Shown piece by piece: positions 36,059-47,710 of a DNA stretch of 64,000 bases (the stretch's first letter is position 1; the number at the start of each line of letters is the position of its first letter). This DNA comes from Proteus vulgaris (GTDB lineage: Bacteria; Pseudomonadota; Gammaproteobacteria; Enterobacterales; Enterobacteriaceae). Under the pieces are notes generated by a model. The model was given only the letters and a program-made list of their open reading frames with translations. It was not told where the DNA came from and made no database searches. A program made the translations under genes and the position numbers. Location of the stretch: assembly GCA_901472505.1 (NCBI GenBank), contig LR590468.1, forward strand, positions 1,550,001-1,614,000. The letters are read 5' to 3'.

Positions 36059-37385
36059 CGTAAAGTGGGTTATGAATATAATGACAATGGACAACTCACT
36101 TGTTATGTCTCCCCTTTTGGCGATAAATGGCAACTGACCTACGACGACAAAGGTAATTTAACCACAGTTACCGATCCGCAAGGTCGCCAACAAAAAGGCC
36201 GTGTCACTCGCCGTATCACCGCCAAAGGTTATCAAGACTATCACTACGACATTAATGGTCGATTAACCCAAAAAGTGGTTCACCAACACGGTTTTCGGGC
36301 AAAAACGTGGTATTACCAATGGAATATGGAATACGCTTAACCAACTTATCGCCTGTTTTAACCCTGAAGGGGAATGCTGGCGTTACACTTACGATGCCTT
36401 TGGACGACGCCTCAGTAAAAGCAAGGTGGTCGATAATCACCCTATTACACCGCCCAATTCACCGTTTAAAAACAAACGCATTCAGCGTGTTGATTACCTG
36501 TGGTCTGGCGACCAGATGGTGCAGGAAACTCCGATTTATGCCGATGGCACACCCGCTTATGACGCTCAAATTCAGTGGCTCTACCAACCCAATGAAATTA
36601 CCCCAACAGCACGTTATCAACGTGGAAAACTGCATTATGTCGTCACTGACCATCAAGGCACGCCACGCGAAATCTTTAGCGAAAAAGGCATTGTCAGCTG
36701 GGCAGGACGGTTAAATACCTGGGGACAAATGGCGTTTTGGCAATCTCATGATGATTATGCCGATAACGATCCTGAATATACCGAATGCCATTTTCGATTT
36801 GCCGGACAATATGAAGATAAAGAAAGTGGCTTGTATTACAATCGCTTTCGCTACTATGATAAGGATACAGGGCAATATATTTCACCAGATCCTATTGGAT
36901 TATTAGGTGGCTTTAATCCGTATGGGTATGTGCATTGTCCTATTGGGTGGGTTGATCCATTAGGTCTTAGTAGTTTATTTACAGGCTCAACTTTTACAGG
37001 TCCTTCCGATATTACATATACTGTCTATCAACAACCAATTGACTGGGATTTAAAAGTTAATACGCGAGATGGTGTAAAAACGAATCTTCAAATCGTCCTC
37101 GAAGATGGTCGAAGTCCTATGGTGGTGAAAAATGGTAAATATGAGATCGTGAGTCTACATCACTCTAAACAAAATGGCTTAGGGCCTTTATTTGAGTTAT
37201 CAACACCAACGCACGAACAATATAGATATAGTAATGCTTTACATCCACATTAACCGGATGCTCACCCTATCAATCCTGTAGATCGTAATCTTTTTGATGC
37301 AGATCGGAAAGCTTACTGGAGGCAAAGAGCTGAAGAAGAACTCAATCGTAGAAATCTGATTAATTGCTGTAAAAAAGGAGGGTAA
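36059..37385 (+). pseudogene. rhs 3' remnant with LHH-type nuclease tip
   Basis: Only the 3' end of an rhs gene is left. YD-repeat segments (GYEYNDNGQL, YDDKGNLTTVTDPQG) run to 36320, where a 7-bp tandem duplication TGGAATA (36320-36333) shifts the frame; the core then continues through the Rhs hallmark RYYDKDTGQYISPDPIGLLGG and YVHCPIGWVDPLGL. The variable C-terminal domain (from about 36970) ends with SLHHSKQNGLGPLFEL and a His-rich tail, resembling the LHH nuclease of the HNH/ENDO VII group. A TAA at 37251-37253 interrupts it, but the same frame stays coding-like (PDAHPINPVDRNLFDADRK) to 37385. The toxin is probably inactive. Confidence 0.85.
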
Positions 37386-37608
37386 ATGTTAACCCCTAAA
37401 TTGATTGATTATTTTAAAAATAAAAATTGGTGGTTTGATGAACCCTCAAGTGAGTACCGTGGTGCCTTGTAGAGTATTAATGTTGATATTAACTCTGATT
37501 TCGCACAGTTTTAAATGTAGTTCAAGAATTGAAACCACAATTAATCATTGTCTTAGGTACCCAATTATGGGATCAACTTCCTGAAATTAATGGGATTGAG
37601 TGGTGTTA
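37386..37608 (+). pseudogene. Broken immunity gene of the rhs toxin
   Basis: An ATG directly after the toxin stop, behind AAAAGGAGGG, opens 28 codons (MLTPKLIDYFKNKNWWFDEP...) ending at TAG 37470-37472. The same frame stays coding-like to about 37508, and a shifted frame then gives QELKPQLIIVLGTQLWDQLP. This position and ribosome site are those of Rhs immunity genes; the gene carries at least one stop and one frameshift. The family is not recognised. Confidence 0.65.
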
Positions 37609-38807
37609 TTTAAAATTCACATCAACAACATTACCCAACCTCCCCTCCAACTCATCCATGTAATCCGCATACCACTGCATCATTTCCCTGCGTCCATCCA
37701 TATATTGAGCATGATTATACGTGCCACAGATCGCGTTCTTATCGATATGCGCGAGCTGAGTTTCAATCCATGCCGAGTTATATCCTTTCTCATGCAATAT
37801 CGTGCTCATTGTGTGGCGGAAGCCATGCCCTGTTAGCCTGCATACCCAAGTAACTCAATAACCTGATTTACGCTTTCCTTACTGATTGGTTTTCTATGGT
37901 CATTACGGCCTATAAAGACAAGCTCATAATGCCCTGATAGCGGCTTAAGTGAATTAAATAGCTCGATCACCTGTTTAGATAATGGCACAACATGCGGTCG
38001 CTTCATTTTCATCACTTCAGCCGGAATTCCCAAAATCCCTTTTTCTAAATCGATATCCTACCAACGAGCAAAGCGAAGTTCTTGAGTCCGAACAGCAGTG
38101 AGCAAAATAATTTTAGTTGCTGTTTTAGTGATCATGCTGCCTGTATATCCAGCTAGATCCTTCAGAAAATAAGGTAACTCTTCAGCGGTTAAGAATGGAA
38201 AATGTTGTTTCTTCGGTGGGGTAAGCGCTGTTGCCAGATCAGGAGCAGGATTGTATTCTGCCCTGCCAGTGATGATCGCGTATCTGTACACTTCACCGCA
38301 ACGCTGGCGGACTTTACGCATCTTCTCTAAGGCTCCGCGCCTCTCCATTTTACGCAGCGTTTCCAGCAGCTCTAACGGCTTGATTTTCGCTATTGGGCGT
38401 TTACCAATATAAGGAAAGATATCCTTTTCAAAGGTATCAATAATTTCATCACAATAACGCAGTGACCAGCGATCTGCTTTAGATTTATGCCATTCGCGAG
38501 CAATAGCTTCAAACGTATTCCCTGTACTGAGCTTTTGAATCGCCTTCTCTTCTTTTTTCACCTCTCCGGGATCACCACCAGCTGCGAGTACCTTTTTTGC
38601 TTGGTTTCTCATTTCACGTGCTTCAGCAAGTGTCACAGTAGGAAAAACACCAAAAGCTAATCTTTTTTATTTACCACCAAAGCGATACTTCATTCTCCAG
38701 TAGCGTGAGCCTTTAGCGGTAACAAGGTATAAACCACCACCATCAAAGAGTTTATATGACTTCTCTTTAGGCTTTGCAGTCTCAACCTGACGGGCTGTTA
38801 ATGTCAT
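37606..38807 (-). pseudogene. P4-type tyrosine integrase, decayed
   Basis: From ATG 38807 the frame encodes an integrase of the P4/DUF4102 type (MTLTARQVETAKPKEKSY, LFDGGGLYL, YWRMKYRFGGK). In-frame stops occur at TAA 38667-38669 and TAG 38058-38060, and a frameshift near 37835 separates the piece ending ELLGYAG from the catalytic TGHGFRHTMST. Intact it would be about 400 residues, with R in AVRTQELRFARW and HxxR in GHGFRH. It lies 155 bases from the 3' end of selC, a common attachment site for such integrases. Stops at different places mean genuine decay. Confidence 0.9.
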
Positions 38808-38961
38808 TGGGAGCACCTCATTTTGGGGTGAATTTTTAGTGCCCCCTGATATGCCCCCAAAAACCTATTGATGTAGGTTGACATCAGGAGACTGGGAAGT
38901 GTATTAATGGCTGGTATTATAAGGGATTACTTGAGTTTTGTGGAGTTGTATTGAACTTAAT

Positions 38962-39056
38962 TGGCGGAAGATCACAGGAGTCGAACCTGCCAAGGACCGC
39001 TGGCGGCCCCATCTGGATTTGAAGTCCAGCCGCCCCACCGGGGACGATGATCTTCC
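38962..39056 (-). tRNA. selC: tRNA-Sec (selC)
   Basis: A 95-base tRNA, longer than ordinary tRNAs, with the UCA anticodon in GGACTTCAAATCC, an eight-base acceptor stem GGAAGATC / GATCTTCC, a long variable arm around CCGCCAGCGG, T arm GGTTCGACTCC and encoded CCA end. It is nearly identical to E. coli selC. It inserts selenocysteine at UGA with SelB. The integrase pseudogene abuts its 3' end, which is the usual integration target. Confidence 0.97.
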
Positions 39057-39297
39057 ATTTTTGAATGGGTCAAAAGGAAATAACGAGATGATTATACGCT
39101 GAATTATTTTTAATCCCAAGTGCATCAAATCAATAAAACCCCTTTCAAATAAAATAATCCCGTTTTTGAGTAAAACCTCCGATAATTACCGCGATACTAT
39201 TGAACTTATACAGTTTCATCCTCATCTTACTATCTATAACGAATAAACTCAGTGGTGTGTTTTACGTCACTGCAAACCAAAATACAGGATGTTTTTT

Positions 39298-41341
39298 ATG
39301 TCAAATCCATTACTTAGCACAACGGGATTACCTGCATTTTCCCTTATCAAACCAGAACATGTCGTTCCTGCACTAAACGAAGTTTTAACCACATATCGTG
39401 AAACAGTTGAAAAATTACTGGCTGATAATACTCAATTTACCTGGGATAACCTTTGCCAACCATTAGCAGAAGCAGGCGATAAGCTTTCTCGTGTTTGGTC
39501 CCCTGTTAGCCATTTAAACTCTGTTAAAAAACTGTGCTGAACTACGTGAAGCCTATGAACAAAGTTTACCGTTACTATCTGAATTCAGTACATGGATGGG
39601 ACAGCACGAAGGCTTATATCAAGCTTATAAATCAATTAAAGAAAATGCGGATTTTAATGCGTTAACTCAACCACAGAAAAAAGCGATTGAAAATGCATTA
39701 CGTGACTTTGAATTATCAGGCATCGGTTTACCAAAAGAGAAACAACAGCGTTTTGGTGAAATCAGTGCGCGTATGTCTGAGTTAGGTGCTAAATACGGTA
39801 ATAATGTATTAGATGCCACAATGGGTTGGTCTAAACTAATTACTGATGTAGAAGATTTATCAGGTATACCTCAAAGCGCTATTGATGCGGCAAAAGCTAT
39901 CGCACAATCTAAAGAGCAAGACGGCTATCTGTTAACACTTGATATGCCAAGCTACCTTCCTGTGATGACTTATGCGGATAATCGTGAACTTAGAAAAGAG
40001 ATGAGCATCGCTTATAGCACGCGTGCCTCCGATCAAGGTCCAAATGCAGGTCAGTGGGATAATAGCGAAATTATTGCCGAGATCCTCGCACTACGCCACG
40101 AACTCTCTCAACTGCTTGGTTTTAAAAATTATGCTGAAAAGTCACTTGCTACTAAAATGGCTGAGTCTCCAGAGCAAGTCCTTAGTTTTTTAACTGACTT
40201 AGCACAACGAGCTCACCCGCAAGGTGAAGAAGAGTTAGCTGAACTCACTCAATTTGCAAAAGAACACTATGGCGTTGATAAATTAGAGTCATGGGATCTG
40301 GCTTACTACAGCGAAAAGCAAAAACAACACCTGTTCTCAATCGATGATGAGCAACTACGTCCTTACTTCCCAGAACAACGTGCTTTAAGTGGCTTATTTG
40401 AAGTTGTTCATCGTATCTATGGTTTAACAGCCAAAGAACGTAACAACATCGATACTTGGCATGATGATGTTCGTTTCTTTGAGCTTTATGATGAAAGCAA
40501 CACCTTACGTGGTAGCTTCTATCTTGATTTATATGCACGCGAACACAAACGTGGCGGTGCTTGGATGGATGATTGCATGGGAAGAATGCGTCATGCCGAT
40601 GGCAAGCTACAAAACCCTGTTGCTTATCTCACCTGTAACTTCAATAAACCTGTAGGTGATAAACCAGCACTGTTTACTCATAATGAAGTCACCACACTGT
40701 TCCATGAGTTTGGTCATGGCTTACATCATATGTTAACGCAAATTGATATCGCTGATGTTGCAGGTATTAATGGCGTTCCTTGGGATGCCGTTGAATTACC
40801 AAGCCAATTTATGGAAAACTGGTGCTGGGAGCCAGAAGCGTTAGCCTTTATTTCTGGTCATTATGAAACTGGCGAACCATTACCACAGGCAATGCTTGAT
40901 AATATGCTTAAAGCAAAAAATTATCAGTCAGCAATGTTTGTATTACGCCAATTAGAATTTGGTCTGTTTGATTTTCGTTTACATGCTGAATATGATCCCG
41001 CTAAGGGAGCTCGTGTGATGGAAACCTTAACCAGTGTGAAAGAGCAAGTTTCTGTTGTTCCTTCAACACCTTGGGCGCGATTCCCTCATGCCTTTAGCCA
41101 TATCTTTGCCGGTGGCTATGCCGCAGGTTATTACAGCTATTTATGGGCGGATGTCCTGGCTGCTGATGCCTTCTCTCGTTTCTCTGAAGAAGGTATTTTT
41201 AACCGCGAAACGGGTCAATCATTCCTTGATAATATTTTAACTCGTGGTGGTTCAGAAGAGCCAATGGAGCTGTTCAAACGCTTCCGTGGTCGTGAGCCAA
41301 AACTTGATGCTATGCTCAAAGGCTACGGCATTAAAGGATGA
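39298..41341 (+). pseudogene. prlC: PrlC/OpdA oligopeptidase A, interrupted by a +1 frameshift
   Basis: Frames 39298-39540 and 39596-41341 join into a 680-residue protein, exactly the length of E. coli OpdA, if one A is removed from the run of six at 39526-39531 (VSHLNSVKN..). The M3 metallopeptidase zinc motif HEFGH is present (TLFHEFGHGLHHML). OpdA degrades short peptides in the cytoplasm and clears cleaved signal peptides. The first in-frame ATG at 39289 would add three residues; 39298 fits the family. rsmJ follows directly. The single homopolymer indel may be an artefact. Confidence 0.92.
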
Positions 41342-41344
41342 TAT

Positions 41345-42091
41345 GTGAATATCTGTTTACTTTGTGAAGAAGGCGCTGATAACAGCGCCTTATCTGATTT
41401 AGCGCAACGTTGGGGATTAGTTCACGACGAAACGCAAATCATGGCTTTAGTGTTAACGCCTACTCACCTTGAATTACGCAAACAAGATGAACCTAAATTA
41501 GGGGGCATCTATGTCGATTTCGTAGAAGGTACAATGGCACATCGTCGTAAATTTGGCGGTGGTCGAGGTGAGGCGGTAGCAAAAGCTGTCGGGATCAAAA
41601 AAGACTATCTACCCGATGTTGTTGATGCGACGGCAGGACTTGGTCGAGATGCGTTTGTATTAGCGTCTATTGGTTGCAAAGTCAGAATGGTAGAGCGTCA
41701 CCCCGTCGTTGCTGCATTACTTGAAGATGGCCTAAACCGTGCTTATCTTGATGCTGATATTGGCGAATGGATGCAAGAGAGAATGACGTTAATTCATGCC
41801 TCTTCTGCCCAAGCACTCACTGAGATCACACCTCCTCCTGATGTCGTCTATCTTGATCCGATGTATCCACATAAGGCGAAAAGTGCATTAGTAAAAAAAG
41901 AGATGCGAGTGTTTCAATCTTTAGTGGGTGCTGATGAAGATGCAGATGCATTACTCGAACCAGCAATCACTTTAGCTAAAAAGCGTGTCGTCGTAAAACG
42001 ACCTGATTATGCAGAGCCATTAAATAATCAACTCGCTCATGCCAATGTGACCACAAAAAATCACCGTTTTGATATTTATCCTTGTGTTTAA
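41345..42091 (+). CDS. rsmJ: RsmJ, 16S rRNA m2G1516 methyltransferase
   Basis: A 248-residue SAM-dependent methyltransferase with GTG start 41345, three bases after the prlC stop. It has the SAM-binding segment [17 protein letters not shown], the catalytic-type motif YLDPMYP, and [15 protein letters not shown], all typical of RsmJ/YhiQ. It methylates G1516 of 16S rRNA. The ATG two bases earlier opens only a stop, so GTG is required. The prlC-rsmJ order is as in E. coli. Confidence 0.93.
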   Translation: MNICLLCEEGADNSALSDLAQRWGLVHDETQIMALVLTPTHLELRKQDEPKLGGIYVDFVEGTMAHRRKFGGGRGEAVAKAVGIKKDYLPDVVDATAGLGRDAFVLASIGCKVRMVERHPVVAALLEDGLNRAYLDADIGEWMQERMTLIHASSAQALTEITPPPDVVYLDPMYPHKAKSALVKKEMRVFQSLVGADEDADALLEPAITLAKKRVVVKRPDYAEPLNNQLAHANVTTKNHRFDIYPCV

Positions 42092-42108
42092 GGCTATCCT
42101 TTTATTAT

Positions 42109-42131
42109 AAAGGGGCTTTTATAGCCCCTTT
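42109..42131 (+). terminator. Terminator after rsmJ
   Basis: A 9-bp stem AAAGGGGCT / AGCCCCTTT with a five-base loop, between the convergent rsmJ and SDR genes. Confidence 0.75.
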
Positions 42132-42165
42132 ATTACACCACCACTGCTTTTCTTCTATTTTCTGA

Positions 42166-42916
42166 TTATTGAATACTATACCCACCATCAATAACAAGAT
42201 TATGACCATTTATCATATCTGAAGCATTACTCGCTAAAAAGACAGCGGCAGCGGCAATCTCTTCTGGTTCAGCAAAGCGTTGAGCTGGAATTTGAGCTTT
42301 CATTTTTTCGCCTTTCTCTCCTTCCCAAGCCTGCTTTCCTAAATCGGTCATCACAATAGTGGGGGGATATTGCATTGATTTGTAAACCTTTAGGTGCCCA
42401 TTCTAACGCTAACACTTTAGTCATACCGATAATACCCGCTTTAGTGGCACAATAAGCAATATGTTCGGGCAAAGCTATCACTCCCGCTTGAGAGGCTAAA
42501 TTGATAATCTTCCCTTGCCCTTGTTGTAACATATATTGTCCCACTTCTTGGCATAACAAGAATGTCCCCGTTAAATTAACTGATAGCGTTTTATTCCAGT
42601 CCGCAACAGAAAGTGATCCCGCGGGCGCTAACGCCACAATACCTGCGCAATTCACCAAAATATCAATATGGCCAAATTCTTCAATTACAGAATAAACTGC
42701 ACGATGTACAGACTCTTCATTTGTGACATCACATTGAATACCAACCGCACTATTTAATTGCTGAGCAACTTGCTCTACTTTATCTGATCTATCTAATAAC
42801 GCGACTTTAGCCCCTTTCTGAATAAACATCTTAGCAATAGATAACCCTATTCCAGCGGCTCCACCAGTAATAACAGCGACTTTATTTGGCAGAGTAAAAT
42901 CGATCTGCATTGCCAT
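42166..42916 (-). pseudogene. SDR-family oxidoreductase, interrupted by a +1 frameshift
   Basis: Frames 42916-42269 and 42375-42166 join into a short-chain dehydrogenase of about 249 residues if one base is removed from the run of six G (plus strand) at 42361-42366. It has the NAD(P) motif TGGAAGIGLSIA, NCAG, the catalytic serine region and YCATKAG (Tyr-x-x-x-Lys), and the C-terminal INGHNLVIDGGYS. Substrate unknown; an acidic Asp after strand 2 (LLDRSD) suggests NAD. TAGGAG precedes the ATG. Probably functional if the indel is an error. Confidence 0.85.
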
Positions 42917-43068
42917 AAATTTCTCCTACAAAAATAACCACTTTATAAAGTGCCTCTTTTTTAAGGATAGCAGATGAAAAATTTGAAAAAAGATAAGATA
43001 GGGAAACGAGGGTAGCAGATTCAAGGTGATCTGACGGGTGTTAAACACCCGTTCAGAATCAATGAGAT

Positions 43069-44409
43069 TTACAGCACGCCTTGTGCCAACATTGCATCCG
43101 CAACTTTTACAAAGCCAGCAATGTTCGCACCTTGAATATAATTAGTTTGCTTACCTTCACCACCGTAATTCACACAAGCATGGTGAATATCTAACATGAT
43201 GTGATGTAAACGCGCATCCACTTTCTCTGCTTTCCAGCTTAAACGTGCCGCATTCTGTGCCATTTCTAAACCAGAGGTTGCAACCCCCCCAGCATTGGCT
43301 GCTTTACCTGGTGCAAAAAGAACACCGGCTTCAATAAAGGCATCTGTTGCAGCAATCGTTGTTGGCATATTTGCGCCTTCAGCAACCGCTTTAACACCAT
43401 TTTTGATCAAGGCTTTTGCTGCCTCTAGATCTAATTCATTTTGTGTTGCACAAGGTAGAGCGATATCAACAGGAACAGCCCAAGGTTGTTGCCCTTCAAG
43501 ATAGGTTAAGCCAAATTCTTTGGCATATTCTTCAACACGGCCATAGTTATTTTTAATTTCCGTTAGACGTGCCAGTTTTTCCGTCGTAAATCCAGCTTCA
43601 TCAACAACCGTACCACCTGAGTCTGATGCTGTAATAACCGTAGCACCTAGCTCTAAACATTTTTCGATGGTGAATTGTGCTACATTACCTGCACCAGAAA
43701 CGGCCACACGCATCCCCTCAAGAGACATACCATGACGTTTAAGCATTGCGTTAGTAAAGTAAACTAAACCGTATCCTGTCGCTTCTGGGCGGATTAAACT
43801 GCCACCGAATGAAAGACCTTTGCCTGTAAATACACATTCATTGCTATTAGACAATTTTTTCATCATACCGGCCATAAAGCCGACTTCTCGTGCACCCACC
43901 CCAATATCCCCTGCGGGAACATCTGTGTTAGCGCCTAAATGGCGATAAAGCTCTGTCATTAAAGCTTGGCAAAAGCGCATCACTTCCCCGTGGCTTTTAC
44001 CTTTAGGATTAAAGTCAGATCCTCCTTTAGCGCCTCCCATTGGTAATGTTGTTAAAGCATTTTTGAATGTTTGCTCAAAACCTAAGAATTTTAGGATGGA
44101 GAGATTCACAGAAGGGTGAAAACGCATCCCCCCTTTGTAAGGTCCAATCGCTGAGTTAAATTGAATACGCCATGCACGATTAACTTGCACTTGCCCTTTA
44201 TCATCTAACCAACAAACGCGAAATTGGATAATACGTTCAGGCTCAACTAAGCGCTCAAGTAATGATTGTTCACGATATTGTGGGTTTTTCTCTAAAAAAG
44301 GCCACAAAGTGGTAAAAACTTCACGAACCGCCTGATGATACTCAGGCTGATGAGCGTTATATTTTTCTACCCCTTCTAAAAATGAAGACAATGAGCCAGA
44401 TATATTCAT
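43069..44409 (-). CDS. gdhA: NADP-specific glutamate dehydrogenase
   Basis: 446 residues from ATG 44409 (AAGGAA eight bases upstream), matching E. coli GdhA (447); the open frame extends to 44652 but the extra 81 residues are low-complexity and unlike the family. Motifs: GPYKGGMRFHPSVN, PMGGAKGGSDFNPKGKS with the catalytic lysine, DIGVGAREVG and the dinucleotide fold VAVSGAGNVAQF. It aminates 2-oxoglutarate to glutamate with NADPH and ammonium. Stand-alone gene. Confidence 0.96.
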   Translation of the reverse strand: MNISGSLSSFLEGVEKYNAHQPEYHQAVREVFTTLWPFLEKNPQYREQSLLERLVEPERIIQFRVCWLDDKGQVQVNRAWRIQFNSAIGPYKGGMRFHPSVNLSILKFLGFEQTFKNALTTLPMGGAKGGSDFNPKGKSHGEVMRFCQALMTELYRHLGANTDVPAGDIGVGAREVGFMAGMMKKLSNSNECVFTGKGLSFGGSLIRPEATGYGLVYFTNAMLKRHGMSLEGMRVAVSGAGNVAQFTIEKCLELGATVITASDSGGTVVDEAGFTTEKLARLTEIKNNYGRVEEYAKEFGLTYLEGQQPWAVPVDIALPCATQNELDLEAAKALIKNGVKAVAEGANMPTTIAATDAFIEAGVLFAPGKAANAGGVATSGLEMAQNAARLSWKAEKVDARLHHIMLDIHHACVNYGGEGKQTNYIQGANIAGFVKVADAMLAQGVL

Positions 44410-44608
44410 TCCGCTATTCCTTTTTGTGTAATGTGATGATTGCGTAACCTCATTTATTCGGAATATTTTTGGGTTTTGTGAGGTTGATGTTGTTTTGCTT
44501 CTTGAATATATCATTAAAATACATTCACACTTCAAGACATTTTTTTCATAATTAGACAAAAAAAAAAGGTTGACTCTATTTAACATCTGGAAAAATAGGA
44601 ATTTTAGG

Positions 44609-44641
44609 CAAAAAAATACCTGCATAGGCAGGCATTTTTTT
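44609..44641 (-). terminator. Terminator after uspA
   Basis: Stem AAAATGCCTGC / GCAGGTATTTT (minus strand) with one mismatch, followed by a run of T. It lies 23 bases beyond the uspA stop. Confidence 0.75.
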
Positions 44642-44663
44642 TGCTTAAACAAGCAAGCGATTA

Positions 44664-45095
44664 TTATTCATCATCTTTCAGAGGAACAATTAGCATATCA
44701 ACATGAACAGTATTTATTAACTGGCGTGCTGAGGACATTAATTTGCTCCAAAAGTCTTGGTGATGACCACAAACGACTAAATCCATATCGTATTTTTTAA
44801 TCGCATCAACCAGAACTTGGCCTAAATCACCGCTACCACTCAAGGTTTCCTGAATTTCATAGCCTGATTTATCTGAAAGGTCTTTTAACGCGTTACGGGT
44901 TTCATCAGTAATACGTTGTTGCATATCACCGAGGTTGACATCAATTAGACCGGTATAAAGATCAGAATAGTTAACATCAACATGAATTAAGGAAACTTTG
45001 GCATTATAGGGTTTTGCCATAGATACAGCTTTCTGTACTAAGACGTTACTCTCAGGGGATAAATCAACTGCCACTAGAATATGCTTATAAGCCAT
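44664..45095 (-). CDS. uspA: UspA, universal stress protein A
   Basis: 143 residues from ATG 45095, nearly identical to E. coli UspA ([16 protein letters not shown] ... [20 protein letters not shown] ... [20 protein letters not shown]). A single Usp/Rossmann-like domain; cytoplasmic dimer induced on growth arrest and stress. The frame extends 18 residues upstream but the family start and GGAG spacing support 45095. Divergent from uspB, with 406 bases between the starts; that gap holds promoters but no other gene I can support. Confidence 0.96.
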   Translation of the reverse strand: MAYKHILVAVDLSPESNVLVQKAVSMAKPYNAKVSLIHVDVNYSDLYTGLIDVNLGDMQQRITDETRNALKDLSDKSGYEIQETLSGSGDLGQVLVDAIKKYDMDLVVCGHHQDFWSKLMSSARQLINTVHVDMLIVPLKDDE

Positions 45096-45501
45096 CGTGA
45101 ACTCCTTCCATAAGCTGATTAATCGATTGGAAAGGCGGTTAAGCCTCAATCCTATGTATTAAATATAACGTTTTAAGATGAAAGTTAGATGTCGCCTTGA
45201 TCACAACTTATGACAGATTCATCAAGAAAAGCATCTAGCGATAAATAACAATATACACCATTTTAGATTAGTACGATGTCATTCACCGACAATATCATCA
45301 TAATAATGAGAATTGAGTATAAAAAACAACAAAAACACCCTTTTAGAGTTATTTTTTATCCATTTTTTTGAAAAAGGAAACAACTTGAATAAGTCACTTT
45401 TGTTTATTACTTAATTTCACCTAAACTTAAATAAGAGAAAAAGTAACCTCTATGGGTAAAGGTTTTCTCATCTCAGAATCTATTATTCTAGGGAGGGGAT
45501 T

Positions 45502-45834
45502 ATGTTTAATGTCATTGTTATCTTTTGGGCGCTTTGTATACTTTGCCTGATTAATATGATGCGTTATTTTTCATCTATTCGGGTACTACTTACAATATTG
45601 CGCCAATCCGATCCATTACTCTATCAATCGGTGGATGGTAATGGGTTCTTTACTATGCATGGGCAACTTTCAAAACAATTGCGACTGATCCGCTACATCA
45701 ACCAACGCCAATATACCAACCACCATAATCCTGAAGTGATTATGCGTTGCGAGCGAATTTATCGACAATTTTACCTTGTGAGCCGTTTTTGTATTTTGGC
45801 TGTAGCAAGTTTAATTGCGATGCTGATTTGGTAA
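45502..45834 (+). CDS. uspB: UspB, universal stress protein B
   Basis: A 110-residue membrane protein with an N-terminal and a C-terminal hydrophobic helix around a polar middle with [14 protein letters not shown]; matches E. coli UspB (111). RpoS-dependent in E. coli and linked to ethanol tolerance. The site AGGGAGGGG precedes the ATG. Divergent from uspA and convergent with pitA. Confidence 0.94.
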   Translation: MFNVIVIFWALCILCLINMMRYFSSIRVLLTILRQSDPLLYQSVDGNGFFTMHGQLSKQLRLIRYINQRQYTNHHNPEVIMRCERIYRQFYLVSRFCILAVASLIAMLIW

Positions 45835-45848
45835 GTGACAAAAACAAA

Positions 45849-45873
45849 AAACGGTGACTAAAAGTCACCGTTT
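45849..45873. terminator. Bidirectional terminator between uspB and pitA
   Basis: A 10-bp stem AAACGGTGAC / GTCACCGTTT with a five-base loop and A/T flanks on both sides. Confidence 0.75.
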
Positions 45874-45901
45874 ATAAACAAATTTGGGTCGTTTATTGTT
45901 A

Positions 45902-47401
45902 TCAACCATTCACAATGAATGTCAGCGATATCCAATAAAGTAAACCTGATAAACCAATGCTAATTGGTAATGTTAAGATCCAAGCCAGTGCGATATTCTT
46001 CACCGTCTTCGTTTGAACCCCTCCACCATCAACAATCATTGTACCTGCAACCGCAGATGACAGAACTTGTGTTGTTGATACAGGCATACCCGTATAACTT
46101 GCAACACCAATGGATACTGCCGCTGTTACCTGAGCAGAAACCCCTTGAGCATAAGTCATACCTTTTTTACCAATTTTCTCACCAATCGTTACTGCAACGC
46201 GTTTCCAACCTACCATTGTCCCAATAGAGAGCGCTAATGCCACGGCAATAATGATCCAAATCGGCGCATATTCCACAGTGTTTAGCAGGTCACGACTCAA
46301 TGTTTTTAAGAACCGTGCATCTTGGGTACTAGTTTCAGGTAGTTTAGCCACTTCTGTTGCGGTATCAGCGATACACATTAGTAATCGGCGCATTTGAGCA
46401 CGCTGGTCTGCTGTTAGTTCATCATAAGAACTAATATTTGCCAGCATTTGTTCTGTTTGATTCAGAACAATTGGCGTTCTCGCACTGTTACAATGGAAAT
46501 CCGTATCACTAAGATCAGTTTGGGCTGATACTGCGGGTGTATTTTCGATAGCATGCTGTAATGCTGGCTGATGCTTCTCATAATACTGTTGTAAATGAAC
46601 AACCGCATCATGTGTTTTGGTGATATCATATCCGCTCGCACTCATATTGACGACAAAGCCCGCAGGCGCCACGCCAATTAAGACCAACATGATAAGACCG
46701 ATACCTTTCTGCCCATCATTTGCACCATGAGAGAAACTCACCCCAACTGCAGATAAAATCAATGCAGTACGGGTCCAAAATGGTGGCTTACGCTTACCAT
46801 CTTGTTTCTCACGTTCAGCAGGTGTCAGGTGAATACGACGACGTTTTTTCGTACCACTCCAGTAACGGCGTAGTAAGAAAATCATCGCACCTGCAATAAC
46901 CAAGCCGATAATTGGAGAAAGAATGAGTGATAGGAAGATACTGATCATTTTTGGTATGTTTAACGCGTCAACGATAGACGAATCTGTCACGATAGCATTT
47001 GTTAAACCAATACCAATGATAGCACCTATCAGCGTATGTGAACTTGATGCTGGAATACCGAAATACCATGTACCTAAGTTCCAGATAATGGCAGCTAACA
47101 GCAACGAAAAGACCATGGCAAGGCCATGAGCTGAGCTCACATTCAGCAGAAGATCTGTCGGTAACAAGTGAACAATAGCATAAGCTACGCTCAATCCACC
47201 GAGCAAAACTCCAAGGAAGTTAAAAACACCCGCCATCACAACCGCAAATTGCGCTCGCATAGCACGAGTATAAATAACCGTTGCTACCGCATTTGCGGTA
47301 TCATGGAAGCCGTTAATAGCTTCATAAAATAGCACAAATAGTAGTGCTAAAACCAACATTAAACCTGTATGAAATTCTAGGTCAGTAAACAAATGTAGCA
47401 T
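45902..47401 (-). CDS. pitA: PitA-type low-affinity inorganic phosphate transporter
   Basis: 499 residues from ATG 47401, the E. coli PitA start ([14 protein letters not shown]); the open frame runs 17 codons further. Two Pit-family signatures are seen: [18 protein letters not shown] near residue 35 and [14 protein letters not shown] in the second half, with ten or so membrane helices and a central cytoplasmic loop. It carries neutral metal-phosphate with protons. The neighbours uspA-uspB-pitA-yhiN match the order in E. coli. Confidence 0.94.
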   Translation of the reverse strand: MLHLFTDLEFHTGLMLVLALLFVLFYEAINGFHDTANAVATVIYTRAMRAQFAVVMAGVFNFLGVLLGGLSVAYAIVHLLPTDLLLNVSSAHGLAMVFSLLLAAIIWNLGTWYFGIPASSSHTLIGAIIGIGLTNAIVTDSSIVDALNIPKMISIFLSLILSPIIGLVIAGAMIFLLRRYWSGTKKRRRIHLTPAEREKQDGKRKPPFWTRTALILSAVGVSFSHGANDGQKGIGLIMLVLIGVAPAGFVVNMSASGYDITKTHDAVVHLQQYYEKHQPALQHAIENTPAVSAQTDLSDTDFHCNSARTPIVLNQTEQMLANISSYDELTADQRAQMRRLLMCIADTATEVAKLPETSTQDARFLKTLSRDLLNTVEYAPIWIIIAVALALSIGTMVGWKRVAVTIGEKIGKKGMTYAQGVSAQVTAAVSIGVASYTGMPVSTTQVLSSAVAGTMIVDGGGVQTKTVKNIALAWILTLPISIGLSGLLYWISLTFIVNG

Positions 47402-47710
47402 AGACGTTAAGCCAGTTAGTTGGACATGAACGCGGCGCATTATCAGCGACAAATGCGAACGGTGGAAGCGAAATTTAACCTTTTTTTGATTTGATAACCA
47501 AGAAAATCAGAGCCTTTTTAAGATAATTCCTTATATATCATTCAATTAATAAAAATAAAAAAAAAGTAAATTTCTGACAAATTTTTTCCTTGCTAATACG
47601 AATTTAGGTGAAAAATACAGATTTCTCCATATAATTTTACAAAAACACTCTGATCTTACGCGAAAATCATTGATTAAGTAGTCAGAGAAAACCAAGAACG
47701 AGATATCATT

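Noticed and set aside
38904..39128. 74-residue ORF
   Set aside because: It is the tRNA-Sec gene translated.
43034..43052. Terminator after gdhA (ACGGGTGTT/AAACACCCGT)
   Set aside because: The stem is good but no T run follows on the minus strand, so I did not list it as a terminator.
44410..44652. N-terminal extension of GdhA
   Set aside because: Unlike any GdhA, rich in Phe/Cys/Lys, and the family start at 44409 has a good ribosome site.
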